A DNA stretch of 64,000 bases from Streptomyces parvus (GTDB lineage Bacteria; Actinomycetota; Actinomycetes; Streptomycetales; Streptomycetaceae): the NCBI RefSeq assembly GCF_014648875.1, contig NZ_BMRY01000007.1, positions 186,001 through 250,000 of the forward strand, given 5' to 3'. A model generated the notes under the pieces. It saw only the letters and a program-made list of their open reading frames with translations, ran no database searches and had not been told where the DNA came from. A program made the translations under genes and the position numbers. Below, piece after piece: positions 39,572 through 47,616 of this stretch (position 1 is the first letter of the stretch; the number at the start of each line of letters is the position of its first letter).

Positions 39572-39796
39572 ATGACCGAAAGCGCCCGCCCCAGCGATGT
39601 GCACGACGCGACCGAGCACATTGTGCGAGAGATGACCGAAGCCCAGCTGAAGCAGGCAGGAATTCAGGCGGACTACTGGCACGGAGGTCCGACGTACTAC
39701 CGCGACGGGCGGGAACTCAACCCGTGCGAGAAAGTGCTGCTCCCGGCCGTCGCCCCCGACACTGCTCCGGTCGATCAGCAGACGGAGAGCACCTGA
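39572..39796 (+). CDS. hypothetical protein, 74 aa
   Basis: ATG after CGAAGGAGACTGACC. Acidic, helical N-terminus, YYRDGRELNPCEK centre. Its last base is shared with the next ATG. Confidence 0.6.
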   Translation: MTESARPSDVHDATEHIVREMTEAQLKQAGIQADYWHGGPTYYRDGRELNPCEKVLLPAVAPDTAPVDQQTEST

Positions 39797-40185
39797 TGAC
39801 CGGCACGTCTACGCACCGCACCTGCTGTAAGACCGGTACTTGCTTTACCTGTGAGTTCTGGGAGGAGAAGGTTCGCTGGGCTGCGAACGGGGACGAGGCG
39901 CCCGCCCTAGGCCGGGACGCCGCCGCCCCGGTGGCCAGAGTCAACGGCTGGCACTACATCATCAAGCCCATGGACCGAACCAGTCCGCCTTCAACTCTGG
40001 GGTTCGGGGGAGCCCTGTGGACGTTCCGGCTCCACGACGGGCGCACCATCACATCGAACGACGTCATGTGCCAGGGCGAGATCCCCGCGCACTTCCGCAG
40101 CCGGCTCCCCGACAACGCGATCACCGCCCCGCCGAAACCATCATCAACGAAGGCCCCGTTCGGGAGATTCGAGGGACTGCTGTGA
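39796..40185 (+). CDS. hypothetical protein with CxxC pair, 129 aa
   Basis: CCKTGTCFTCEFWEEK at the start gives a zinc-like knuckle, followed by a beta-rich part (WTFRLHDGRTITSNDVMCQG). This CCKTGKCFTCxFW pattern recurs in actinophage small proteins. Unknown function. Confidence 0.65.
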   Translation: MTGTSTHRTCCKTGTCFTCEFWEEKVRWAANGDEAPALGRDAAAPVARVNGWHYIIKPMDRTSPPSTLGFGGALWTFRLHDGRTITSNDVMCQGEIPAHFRSRLPDNAITAPPKPSSTKAPFGRFEGLL

Positions 40186-40237
40186 CGTGCCCGCTCCTCG
40201 CCGCCGCCACCATCATTCGTCGCAAGGAGGACCGGCC

Positions 40238-40468
40238 ATGACTCCCGACCCTGTACCCATGGGCCCCGTCCACACAGCTCCTCGCGGCTTCGTCTCCGGG
40301 CCGGACCAACACCAGCAGATGCTCGCCGTACTCGCCGACGCCAGCGTCGACCTCGGCGACTACGACCACCGCATCGTGGACTGACTCACAGAGTCCCCCG
40401 GCCAGGACTGGTCCACCGTCGCCACCATCGCATCCTGGATCCAGCGAGCCGCCAACCGCACGTCCTAA
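40238..40468 (+). pseudogene. small gene split by an in-frame TGA
   Basis: From the ATG after AAGGAGGACCGGCC the frame codes 48 aa ending DYDHRIVD, then TGA at 40382-40384, then continues open as LTESPGQDWSTVATIASWIQ to TAA at 40466-40468. Known Streptomyces relatives read RIVxWLxxWxWSTVATIAxWI without interruption, so TGA replaces a Trp TGG. Either a nonsense mutation or readthrough. The 48-aa product may be all that is made. Confidence 0.6.
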
Positions 40469-40476
40469 CCGCCCCT

Positions 40477-40503
40477 GGGCCGCTGTGTACGGCACGGCGG
40501 CCC
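40477..40503. terminator. intergenic hairpin
   Basis: GGGCCGC / GCGGCCC stem with further GTG/CAC pairing inside the loop; precedes the next RBS. Confidence 0.45.
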
Positions 40504-40523
40504 ACAACCCGAAGGAGAACACC

Positions 40524-40712
40524 GTGGAACCGCAGGAGCGCGCCGACCTGAAGGCGTCCTACTTCTACCCGAACGGGGTGCACAGAATGGCCTGCCCCTC
40601 CGACGAAGACGGCGTACCCACATGTATGGGGGACACCGGCTACTGCGGGTACAGCCCGGAGCTGGACACGCAAGTCTGCGTAAACCTCGACACCGCCGAG
40701 GAGCAGGGCTGA
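40524..40712 (+). CDS. small Cys protein, 62 aa
   Basis: GTG after GAAGGAGAACACC. Four Cys (CPSDEDGVPTCMGDTGYCGY, then QVC). Last base shared with the next ATG. Confidence 0.6.
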   Translation: MEPQERADLKASYFYPNGVHRMACPSDEDGVPTCMGDTGYCGYSPELDTQVCVNLDTAEEQG

Positions 40713-40855
40713 TGACCGACCACGGATACGCCGGGATCAGCCTCGCCGGGCGCTGGGAGTGCGGTACCTGCGGCGCATCCGGAGACGGCTGGTGGGACGA
40801 GGACGACGGACTGCGTCTCGACGAGGACCACGAGTGCGAGGAGCCCCCGCGATGA
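40712..40855 (+). CDS. small acidic zinc-knuckle protein, 47 aa
   Basis: WECGTCGASGDGWWDEDDGL and HECEE give CxxC plus HxC. Overlaps the next ATG by 4 bp. Confidence 0.55.
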   Translation: MTDHGYAGISLAGRWECGTCGASGDGWWDEDDGLRLDEDHECEEPPR

Positions 40856-41133
40856 TCCAGCCCGGACAGACCCGCGACGGGGCCGCCGAGCCGTACTGCA
40901 CCGGCGACCGGTGCGCCGACTGCGAACCACCGGACCCTGACCACATCCACGGCGAGGACGACTGCTGCGAGGCCACCTGTGGATGCTGCCCCCGCGTCGA
41001 AGCCCACGGCCACTGCTTCCTCTACCCCGGCAGCGAAGAGGACTCCCACTACTGCGACCAGCACGGCGAAGGCACCCTAAACGACCGCCACCCCGAAGCC
41101 GAACGCCGCTACCAGATCCTCCGCAACGCCTAG
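40852..41133 (+). CDS. Cys/His-rich protein, 93 aa
   Basis: Eleven Cys and several His (CTGDRCADCEPPDPDHIHGE, DCCEATCGCCPRVEAHGHC, YCDQHGE): at least two metal sites. Acidic overall. The family is unknown to me but resembles Streptomyces phage proteins. Confidence 0.65.
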   Translation: MIQPGQTRDGAAEPYCTGDRCADCEPPDPDHIHGEDDCCEATCGCCPRVEAHGHCFLYPGSEEDSHYCDQHGEGTLNDRHPEAERRYQILRNA

Positions 41134-41147
41134 CCATCCCCCACCCT

Positions 41148-41176
41148 GGGCCCGTCCTGAACCAGCAGGCGGGCCC
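41148..41176. terminator. intergenic hairpin
   Basis: GGGCCCG-t-CCTG pairs with CAGG-CGGGCCC around a 6-nt loop; ends the string of tiny genes. Confidence 0.55.
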
Positions 41177-41276
41177 GAGGCGCGCCGAGACCACCATTGG
41201 CCCAGGGTTGTCATCCCGCCAGCGCACAATTGGCCTACAAGCCACTTGCTTCCCGCACCCACCACGAGGAGCCGCT

Positions 41277-42095
41277 GTGCACGACAACTATGACGACGAC
41301 AGCTACTCGTGGCCCACATGCGCCGCAGGACCCGAAACTGGGGCGCGCAGCCACAAGCTCTGGGCCGCAGAAGTAGGGCGACTCGTTTGTCGCCCCTGCG
41401 AGGACCAGACGGCCAAGCGTCTCGCCGAACTCGGGCCGCTGTTCCGCCTGCTCAACGAAACCGCCACCCTGATGCGCGGTGCCCGCCGGCCCGGCGGTGC
41501 CACGTCTGGTTCCCGTACCCCGCCGATACCCCCGCGCCTCGAAGTGTTGGCTCTCACCGCGAACGGGGGAGTCGCCACCCGGTTGCAGGCCATCGAGGAC
41601 TCGTGGCGGCAAGCCCTCGGCTGGGAGACGTCGCCGACGGTGGAGGGGCGGACGACGTTCCCTGTCACCCGGGACGCCGCCGGGCGCACCCAGGTTGGGC
41701 GGCCGGTGAAGGGCGACCGGGTCTACCCGCACTGGCGCACCCAAACCGCCAGCAGTGCCGTCCCCGGGCACCTCACGTTCCTGGCCAACAACCTGCCGTG
41801 GGCGGTGTCGAGCTACGAGTCGGTCGGTCAGGACATCGACGACCTCCGCCGCCTCCACGCCGAATGCGTTGCTGTGGCCGCCAACGAACACCGGCCCGGA
41901 CGCGTTCAGATCGGTCGATGCCCCACCCGGGGCGACGACGGCAACCTGTGCCGGGCTGACCTCACCGCCACCGCCAGCAGCCACCGCGTCCACTGCGGGG
42001 CCTGCGGGGCACGGTGGGAAACGCTGGGGGAGTGGAAGCAGCTGCGGGAACAGCAAGACGCCGTACTGCGGGAAGACGCGGGGGTCGCGGCATGA
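41277..42095 (+). CDS. hypothetical zinc-binding protein, 272 aa
   Basis: GTG after CGAGGAGCCGCT. N-terminal CRPCEDQ (about 39) and C-terminal CPTRGDDGNLC...CGACGARW (about 213-245) suggest a split zinc ribbon at the end; the middle has FLANNLPWAVSSYESVGQDI, a motif of a widespread actinophage protein of unknown function. Overlaps the next gene by 4 bp. Confidence 0.7.
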   Translation: MHDNYDDDSYSWPTCAAGPETGARSHKLWAAEVGRLVCRPCEDQTAKRLAELGPLFRLLNETATLMRGARRPGGATSGSRTPPIPPRLEVLALTANGGVATRLQAIEDSWRQALGWETSPTVEGRTTFPVTRDAAGRTQVGRPVKGDRVYPHWRTQTASSAVPGHLTFLANNLPWAVSSYESVGQDIDDLRRLHAECVAVAANEHRPGRVQIGRCPTRGDDGNLCRADLTATASSHRVHCGACGARWETLGEWKQLREQQDAVLREDAGVAA

Positions 42096-42502
42096 ACAAG
42101 CAGGACCGGCTTGAACACCTCAACCAGATCTTCTATGTCGACCTCGGGCTCTGCGGATGCGGCGACCCCGAAGGCGCCTACGACCTCGTCCGAGACCTGC
42201 TCCAACTCTGCCCCCTCTACGAAGAGCAGCGCTGGGAGAAAGCCCAGGAGCTCACCGGAGGCGGCCCCGCCCACCACATCGTCATGTCCACACTCGATAC
42301 CGCAGGCCTCATCGAGCACGGCTCCACCATCAACGGATCCTGGCTCGCAGAGAAAGGAACCTGGTTCCTCAATGCGGCGAAGGGCGTCCCCTTCTCAAGG
42401 TTCGACGATGCCGGGCTACCCCACGACAGCGGCGAAACCTGCACCGACCAGTGCTGGCAGGCACCCCCAGAACTGCCAGCGCAAAGCAAGGCCAGAGCAT
42501 GA
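42092..42502 (+). CDS. hypothetical protein, 136 aa
   Basis: ATG in ATGA overlap. Helical (YDLVRDLLQLCPLYEEQRW), with CGCGD early and CTDQCW late. Unknown. Its end abuts the hairpin leader of the GIY-YIG gene. Confidence 0.65.
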   Translation: MNKQDRLEHLNQIFYVDLGLCGCGDPEGAYDLVRDLLQLCPLYEEQRWEKAQELTGGGPAHHIVMSTLDTAGLIEHGSTINGSWLAEKGTWFLNAAKGVPFSRFDDAGLPHDSGETCTDQCWQAPPELPAQSKARA

Positions 42503-42516
42503 AAGCTCGGTAGAAT

Positions 42517-42586
42517 TGGGGCAGTTGAGACCCCGGCGAGGTGGCTAGACCTCCCGGGGCATGGTCGACCTAAGCAGGAGATCGAC
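42517..42586 (+). promoter_or_regulatory. conserved hairpin leader A, before the GIY-YIG gene
   Basis: Conserved TGGGGCAGTTGAGA, then a hairpin 42531-42559: CCCCGG pairs CCGGGG and AGGT pairs ACCT around GGCTAG, with a CG/C internal loop; then CATGGTCGACCTAAGC and the AGGAG RBS. A near-identical element at 50825 keeps the pairing by compensatory change. TAGAAT at 42511 may be the -10. Confidence 0.75.
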
Positions 42587-43177
42587 ATGCAGCAACTTAC
42601 CGTCCGCTGCGGTTGCGGGCGAACCATGGCGCCAGAGAACCGAAGAGGCGCTAGGCACTACCGCTGCGGCTGTGGCGCCCGCATCTACGCCGCCATCACC
42701 GAGCCCGACAAGCGCGTGTGCTGGTTCAAGGGATGCAGCATCCTCGCCACCACCGCCGACCCCATCCAGCTATGCCACGAGCACGAGAAGGAGACGGCGC
42801 GGCTCGTCGTGCACGAAAGCGCCAAGGGCGTGATGAAGGGTTGGGTCGAGGCGCGAAGCCTGAACGGCGACGAATGGTCGCGCCCGCTCGACAGCTACGC
42901 GCGCGTCAGCCCGGAGTTTACGCAGCCCTGGGTGTACTTCATGCAGCGCGAGAGGCTCATCAAGATCGGCACGACGTACCACCTCAAGCAGCGGGCCGCC
43001 GTACTCAACGCGGTGATCCTGGCCAAAACCCCCGGCAGCTATAGCGAAGAGGCGCGCATGCACAAGCGGTTCGCCTCACTGCGGCGGCACGGCGAATGGT
43101 TCGAGCCCGGACCCGAACTGCTGAAGCTGATCAATGAGCTGAGGAAGGCTGACGGCGCCGGGCCCATAACGGGTTGA
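42587..43177 (+). CDS. GIY-YIG/T5orf172-type endonuclease with zinc fingers, 196 aa
   Basis: N-terminal zinc-binding CGCGRTM...CGCGARIY and CWFKGC...LCHEH units (residues 8-65), then a GIY-YIG-like domain of the T5orf172 type: VYFMQRERLIKIGTTYHLKQ (about 119-138), R-x-n-A-VL, EARMHKRF and GEWFEPGPELL. It should nick or cut DNA and is probably a homing-type enzyme. It has its own promoter-leader hairpin and a terminator 80 bp after it, so it looks like an independent insertion. Confidence 0.82.
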   Translation: MQQLTVRCGCGRTMAPENRRGARHYRCGCGARIYAAITEPDKRVCWFKGCSILATTADPIQLCHEHEKETARLVVHESAKGVMKGWVEARSLNGDEWSRPLDSYARVSPEFTQPWVYFMQRERLIKIGTTYHLKQRAAVLNAVILAKTPGSYSEEARMHKRFASLRRHGEWFEPGPELLKLINELRKADGAGPITG

Positions 43178-43258
43178 CTGGATCTACTTGCCAGCAGATC
43201 AACGGGACTGTATCTTCCGTAATTGAGGCTCGAAACCTCCGTCACAAAAGCCACTGAG

Positions 43259-43290
43259 ACCCCCGCCGTGAAGCATCCGGCGGGGGTTTT
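43259..43290 (+). terminator. intrinsic terminator after the GIY-YIG gene
   Basis: ACCCCCGCCG pairs with CGGCGGGGGT around a 9-nt loop, followed by TTTT. A smaller GAGGCTCGAAACCTC hairpin lies just before it. Confidence 0.85.
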
Positions 43291-43311
43291 CGCGTACCTA
43301 TGGGAGGTGCT

Positions 43312-43596
43312 GTGGTCGCCTACCCCAACCCGCCCGCGGACGAGATCCACTTTGCCAGCGTCGAGAGCGGCGAACGTCAACTCGGAGACCGGGAGGCGGC
43401 AGCACTGGCCGCCGGGGTGAAACCCGGAACCATCCAGGTCTGGGTAAGCCGTAAGAAGATCGAACCGGTCTTCACCGGCCCGGCAGGGCCGATCTTCCAT
43501 CTGCCCACAGTCAAGCAGGCGGCTGAGGGCGGGGCCGCCCACAGGCACCCCACGCCGTGGCTCAATAGCCGTGGCCCACATGTCCACGCCGCCTAA
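43312..43596 (+). CDS. HTH-like small protein, 94 aa
   Basis: GTG after GGGAGGTGCT (an ATG four codons upstream lies before the RBS). LGDREAAALAAGVKPGTIQV then WVSRKKIEPV is a MerR/XRE-like HTH with a wing. Probably a regulator of the tail-fibre/sugar operon that follows, by position. Confidence 0.65.
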   Translation: MVAYPNPPADEIHFASVESGERQLGDREAAALAAGVKPGTIQVWVSRKKIEPVFTGPAGPIFHLPTVKQAAEGGAAHRHPTPWLNSRGPHVHAA

Positions 43597-43781
43597 CCCC
43601 TGATCCCCTGCGCTGGTGGGCGCAGGTCGGGCCTTGATGCGCCACTGCGCTCGGCCCACTCTGTCCGCCCGGTCGAGGGTCCGGGCGGACACAGACCCGA
43701 GGCCCCCAGCCTCGCCGTGACCCCGCCGTCGACACCTCCCCCGTTCGACGGCGGGGCCACAAACCGCGAGGGGAGGCCGCC

Positions 43782-45986
43782 ATGGCACTGCCCGACGACC
43801 TCCCCACCGTCACCCTCACCGGCACCTACACCCACCCCGACGGATCCCCGATGAAGGGCTCCGTCAGCGTCACCCCCACCCCCGGGAAGGTCGTGGCCGC
43901 CGACAGCGGGCTCACCATCCAGGGCCGAGCCAAGCAGAAGATCGGCAACGACGGGCGCGTCACCCTCACCGTCCTGGCGACCGACGCCCCTGGCATCAAC
44001 CCGGAGAACTTCACCTACCAAGTGAAGATCGCGTTCCCCGACGCGCCCGGCGACGAATTCACCATCGAACTCCCCGCCGCCGCACCCGAAGTCAAGCTCC
44101 CCGCCATCACCCCGGCCACCCCGTCCGACGGCGACTACGTCGTCATCACCGGGCCCGAAGGACCGGAAGGGCCAGCTGGCCCCGCAGGTGCCGACGGCGA
44201 ACCCGGGCCGCAGGGAGAGCCCGGCGTAGACGGCAGCAACGCGGACGCCGAGCAGTACACCGACGACGCCCTCGCCGCCGAAATCACCCGCGCCAACGCG
44301 GCATATGACCCGGCCGGCTCCGCGACTGCGGCGCGCACCGCCGCCATCAACACCGCGGCCAGCGACGCCACGACCAAAGCGAACTCGGCCCAGACGGCAG
44401 CGATCAGCGCAGCCGCCGCCGATGCCACGGCGAAGGCGAGCGCCGCACAGGCCGCCGCCATCGCAGCCGCAGCAACGGACGCCACCACCAAGGCCGCCGG
44501 CGCGCAAAGCGCGGCGATCAGTGCAGCCAGCAGCGACGCCACCACGAAGGCAGGCAACGCGCAGACCGCGGCAGTGTCCACCGCCGCCTCGTCGGCCGCC
44601 GCCCTGTACCTACCGAACGCCATCCAGACCGTCGACGCCTACCTGGCCGGCGCCACCCCGTCGGATCCGCGGTTCTTCGGACACCGCGGCGGTGGCATGG
44701 TGCGGCCTGAGCACACCCTGGTCGGCTACCGGTCCACTGCCGCCATGGGGTTTCCCCTGGAGGTGTCCGTGAACGTGGACGCGTCCGGCGAGTTGTGGTG
44801 CCTCCACGACCTCACCCTGGACCGGACCACGTACCAGACCGGGGCCCTGAACACGTACACAACGGAGGAGGTCGGCCAGGCCGTCCTCACCAACGGGCGG
44901 ACCCTGCTGGGGCCGGGGTGGACCGACCAGCGGATGGTGCCCCTGCGGCAGGTTCTCGACGAGTTCCTCGGGAAGATCCCGATCCTGTTGGAGCCGAAGG
45001 GTAACGACGCCGTCGTGCCCTGCCAGACGTTGCTCGACACCTCGTACCCGCACGCCCCGCGGTCGGTGATCTGGAAAGCGCACATCGGCACCCTGTCCCT
45101 GCCGTGGGCGAAAGCCCGCGGCTACCGGACGTGGGTGTACCTCGACTCCAACACCACCGACGCCACCATGGACGGCAAGGACTCCATGGTGGACTACTGG
45201 GGCGTCTCGACCACGTTCACCGACCAGCGCATCCAGCAGGTTGTAGCCCGTGGCAAGCCGGTCTTCGCCTGGCCCGTCTACCGGCGCAGCCAGGTCGCCC
45301 GGCTCACCGGGCTGGGTGTCGTCGGAATGATGTCGTCCGACCCCCGGTACGTGTCCACCAGCGTCCCCCAGCGCACCTTCAGCCGGTGGGGGCTCGCTGT
45401 GAAAGAGTCCGGCGGCACCCCCACCCTGGACTACGACACCGCCTACGCCCTCGTGTTCGGGGAAGGTGCGGACGCCGGCTGGGTCAGCATCAACGCCCTG
45501 CCGAACCAGTCCTACGGGCTCGGCACCTACAGCCCCATCCAGGGCAGCGCGGCCGGCTACCGGATCGCGTTCGACATGAAGTACAAGGTCCTGCCCGGGG
45601 CAACGGTCCACGGAGGCTACTACTTCGGCAAGGCGAGCGACGACGCGTACCGGTTCGGTACGGCGAACACCACCGGCGGGTATCACGTGGTGATGCGTGC
45701 GTCGGGGGACATGCAGCTGTACCGGCACACCCCCGGGGTTACGGCGGGAACGCAGATCGGCAGCACCATCGCGACCACCGCGCCTGTCGCGGACGGTGCG
45801 ATTTCGTTCCAGATCAACGTCACCCCGACCACGGTCGAGCTGCGCCGCACGGACAGCACCGGGTGGACCACCGGGCCCATCGCGGACACCACCTACCGGG
45901 GCGGGTATCACGGGCTGTCGAACGGCAGCATCACCGACCTCAACACCCGCCCCTACTGGCGGAATCTGATCATCACCCAGCTGTAG
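43782..45986 (+). CDS. tail fibre-like protein with collagen repeat and GDPD-like domain
   Basis: 734 aa. Residues 1-115 are a beta-rich baseplate-type domain (LTGTYTHPDGSPMKGSVSVT); 125-150 are Gly-X-Y collagen-like triplets; 165-275 an Ala-rich coiled coil of 14-15-residue repeats; 298-530 a glycerophosphodiester phosphodiesterase-like barrel (FFGHRGGG...RPEHTLVGY, LHDLTLDRTT, ILLEPKG); and 540-734 a beta-rich C-terminal domain. It probably binds and trims cell-wall teichoic acid or lipid-linked glycerol phosphates during adsorption. The canonical metal ExD is EVS, so activity is uncertain. Sits before the terminase, away from the tail genes. Confidence 0.82.
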   Translation: MALPDDLPTVTLTGTYTHPDGSPMKGSVSVTPTPGKVVAADSGLTIQGRAKQKIGNDGRVTLTVLATDAPGINPENFTYQVKIAFPDAPGDEFTIELPAAAPEVKLPAITPATPSDGDYVVITGPEGPEGPAGPAGADGEPGPQGEPGVDGSNADAEQYTDDALAAEITRANAAYDPAGSATAARTAAINTAASDATTKANSAQTAAISAAAADATAKASAAQAAAIAAAATDATTKAAGAQSAAISAASSDATTKAGNAQTAAVSTAASSAAALYLPNAIQTVDAYLAGATPSDPRFFGHRGGGMVRPEHTLVGYRSTAAMGFPLEVSVNVDASGELWCLHDLTLDRTTYQTGALNTYTTEEVGQAVLTNGRTLLGPGWTDQRMVPLRQVLDEFLGKIPILLEPKGNDAVVPCQTLLDTSYPHAPRSVIWKAHIGTLSLPWAKARGYRTWVYLDSNTTDATMDGKDSMVDYWGVSTTFTDQRIQQVVARGKPVFAWPVYRRSQVARLTGLGVVGMMSSDPRYVSTSVPQRTFSRWGLAVKESGGTPTLDYDTAYALVFGEGADAGWVSINALPNQSYGLGTYSPIQGSAAGYRIAFDMKYKVLPGATVHGGYYFGKASDDAYRFGTANTTGGYHVVMRASGDMQLYRHTPGVTAGTQIGSTIATTAPVADGAISFQINVTPTTVELRRTDSTGWTTGPIADTTYRGGYHGLSNGSITDLNTRPYWRNLIITQL
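44144..44600 (+). repeat. collagen-like and Ala-rich coding repeats in the fibre gene
   Basis: 44147-44230 encodes about nine Gly-X-Y triplets. 44330-44600 encodes five or six units like AAISAAASDATTKAAGAQT, each roughly 45 bp, a trimeric coiled-coil shaft. Such arrays change length by recombination. Confidence 0.75.
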
Positions 45987-45999
45987 AAGGGCCCGCGCC

Positions 46000-46710
46000 A
46001 TGGCCGACGATCTGCTCGTCATCATCCCGACCCGAGGACGCCCCCAAGCGATGCCCGCGCTCGTGCAGGCGTGGGACGAGACGGGGGCGACCGCAGACCT
46101 GCTGTTCGCCGTCGACAACGACGACCCGGAGCTCGACGCGTACAAGCGCGAGGCCGCGAAGCTGAAGGGCGACGGGCGCTTCCGGTTCGTCTACGGGAAG
46201 CGCCTCCGGCTGTGCGGCACCCTGAACCAGCAGGCGGTCAAGGCGGCGAAGAAGTACCGCTACCTGGCGTTCCTCGGCGACGACCACCGGCCGCGCCCGG
46301 CAGCCATGCCGTGGGATGCGCGGATCCGGGAGTGCCTGTCCGGCGGGCCGGGGATCGTGTACGGCAACGACCTGCTGATGGGGGAGCGGATGCCGACGGC
46401 GGTCGCCATGACCTCCGACATCGTGCGCACCCTCGGCTACTTCAGCCCTCCGGCCCTGGTGCACCTGTGCCTGGACCTGTGCTGGCTGGAGTGGGGCCGG
46501 GGCATGGCACGGATCACCTACCTCGACGACATGGTCATCGAGCACCTGCACCCGGCCGCAGAGAAGGCGGAGGTCGACCAGGGCTACGAGGAGTGCAACA
46601 GCCCGGAGCAGGTGTCGGCCGACAGCGCCGCCTACTACGACTACCGGGACAGCGGCGGGCTCGACACCGATCTGGCCAAGCTCCGGAAGCTTGTCGAGGA
46701 GGCGTCGTGA
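46000..46710 (+). CDS. glycosyltransferase-like protein (GT-A type), 236 aa
   Basis: LLVIIPTRGRPQAMPALVQA then DLLFAVDNDDPE start a GT-A Rossmann half; LAFLGDDHRPRP (about 90-101) supplies a DxD-like metal site. It may transfer a sugar from a nucleotide donor. ATG after a CCCGCGCC box seen before several genes here. It opens a short sugar-modification cassette that continues to 48.5 kb. Confidence 0.78.
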   Translation: MADDLLVIIPTRGRPQAMPALVQAWDETGATADLLFAVDNDDPELDAYKREAAKLKGDGRFRFVYGKRLRLCGTLNQQAVKAAKKYRYLAFLGDDHRPRPAAMPWDARIRECLSGGPGIVYGNDLLMGERMPTAVAMTSDIVRTLGYFSPPALVHLCLDLCWLEWGRGMARITYLDDMVIEHLHPAAEKAEVDQGYEECNSPEQVSADSAAYYDYRDSGGLDTDLAKLRKLVEEAS

Positions 46711-46883
46711 ATCAGCCTTGCGGTTGGTGGGTGGGCCCCATCTGGAAGGAAGGCGGCGAGACCTGCGTCTGCTCTCTGGCCCCTGACCACCCCATGCCGC
46801 ACGAATGCACCTGCGGTGCCTGGTTTGAAGGCTGCGGCTACCCTCCGGGAGCTCCGGCCCCTGAGAAGAAGGGGGCATCGTGA
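46707..46883 (+). CDS. Cys-rich small protein, 58 aa
   Basis: GTG in a GTGA overlap. CVCSLAPDHPMPHECTCGAW is a C2HC2-type pattern frequently seen in Streptomyces phage proteins. Coupled to glycosyltransferase and methyltransferase genes. Confidence 0.6.
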   Translation: MNQPCGWWVGPIWKEGGETCVCSLAPDHPMPHECTCGAWFEGCGYPPGAPAPEKKGAS

Positions 46884-47473
46884 CCGCCGACGACGTCATC
46901 CGGGCGTGGGACCAGGCCGACCCCACCGCAATCCACCCCCTGCGGAACGTGTCCGAGGACGCCTACTGGGAGTCCGGGAAGGGCCAGGCCGCCATGCTCG
47001 CGTCGGTCATCCCCGACGGGGCGAAGGTGCTCGACTTCGGGTGCGGGGACGGTCGCGTCGCCATCCCCATGGCCGGACTCGGGTTCGAGGTGACCGCCGT
47101 CGACGCCTCCCAACGGATGCTCGACCGGCTCGGCGAACGCGACCCCGACATCGCCACAGCCCAGGCCGACGCTGACGGCATCGCCGGGCACCTCGGACGG
47201 CGCCGCATGGACGCCGTCTACAGCCTCGCCGTCCTCATCCACCACAGCTACACCGACTGCCTGCACATCATCGGGCGGCTCCGGGCGGCGACCAAGCTCG
47301 GCGGGATCCTCGTCCTCGACTGGCCGCTCTCCGAGACGCCCGCCGAGACCGACGGCTGGATCGGCGTCACCACCTGGTCCCGCGAACAACAAGACGAAGC
47401 GTGCGCCGCCATCGGGCTGGAGCCCGTCGACAGCGACCTACCGTGGGGCGTCTACCGGGCCATCAAGCCGTGA
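46880..47473 (+). CDS. SAM-dependent methyltransferase, class I, 197 aa
   Basis: VLDFGCGDGRVAIPMAGLGF (about residues 50-69) is motif I, followed by VTAVDASQRM and an MDAVYSLAVLIHHS post-motif. It resembles small-molecule methyltransferases rather than DNA methylases. Set between a glycosyltransferase and an epimerase, it likely methylates a sugar or surface glycan. Confidence 0.82.
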   Translation: MTADDVIRAWDQADPTAIHPLRNVSEDAYWESGKGQAAMLASVIPDGAKVLDFGCGDGRVAIPMAGLGFEVTAVDASQRMLDRLGERDPDIATAQADADGIAGHLGRRRMDAVYSLAVLIHHSYTDCLHIIGRLRAATKLGGILVLDWPLSETPAETDGWIGVTTWSREQQDEACAAIGLEPVDSDLPWGVYRAIKP

Positions 47474-47616
47474 CCTCGCGCAGATGTACCTGTCATCACG
47501 AAGCCGACCAGCACCCCAACGGGCCCTGCACCGGAACTGACAGCTACGGGCTGCCCTGCGAGTGCCCCAGCTTCGAACCCTGCCCATGCGCCGCAACCGA
47601 CGAGGAGGGTGACTGA
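47470..47616 (+). CDS. small Cys-rich protein, 48 aa
   Basis: GTG in a 4-bp overlap; CTCHHEADQHPNGPCTGTDS then CECPSFEPCPC. This CxCxH...H...C pattern is a recurrent tiny zinc protein of Streptomyces. Last base shared with the epimerase start. Confidence 0.6.
   Translation: MTSRRCTCHHEADQHPNGPCTGTDSYGLPCECPSFEPCPCAATDEEGD

Noticed and set aside
44610..46145. 511-codon leftward frame opposite the fibre gene
   Set aside because: Shadow of the fibre coding frame without recognisable domains or an RBS.
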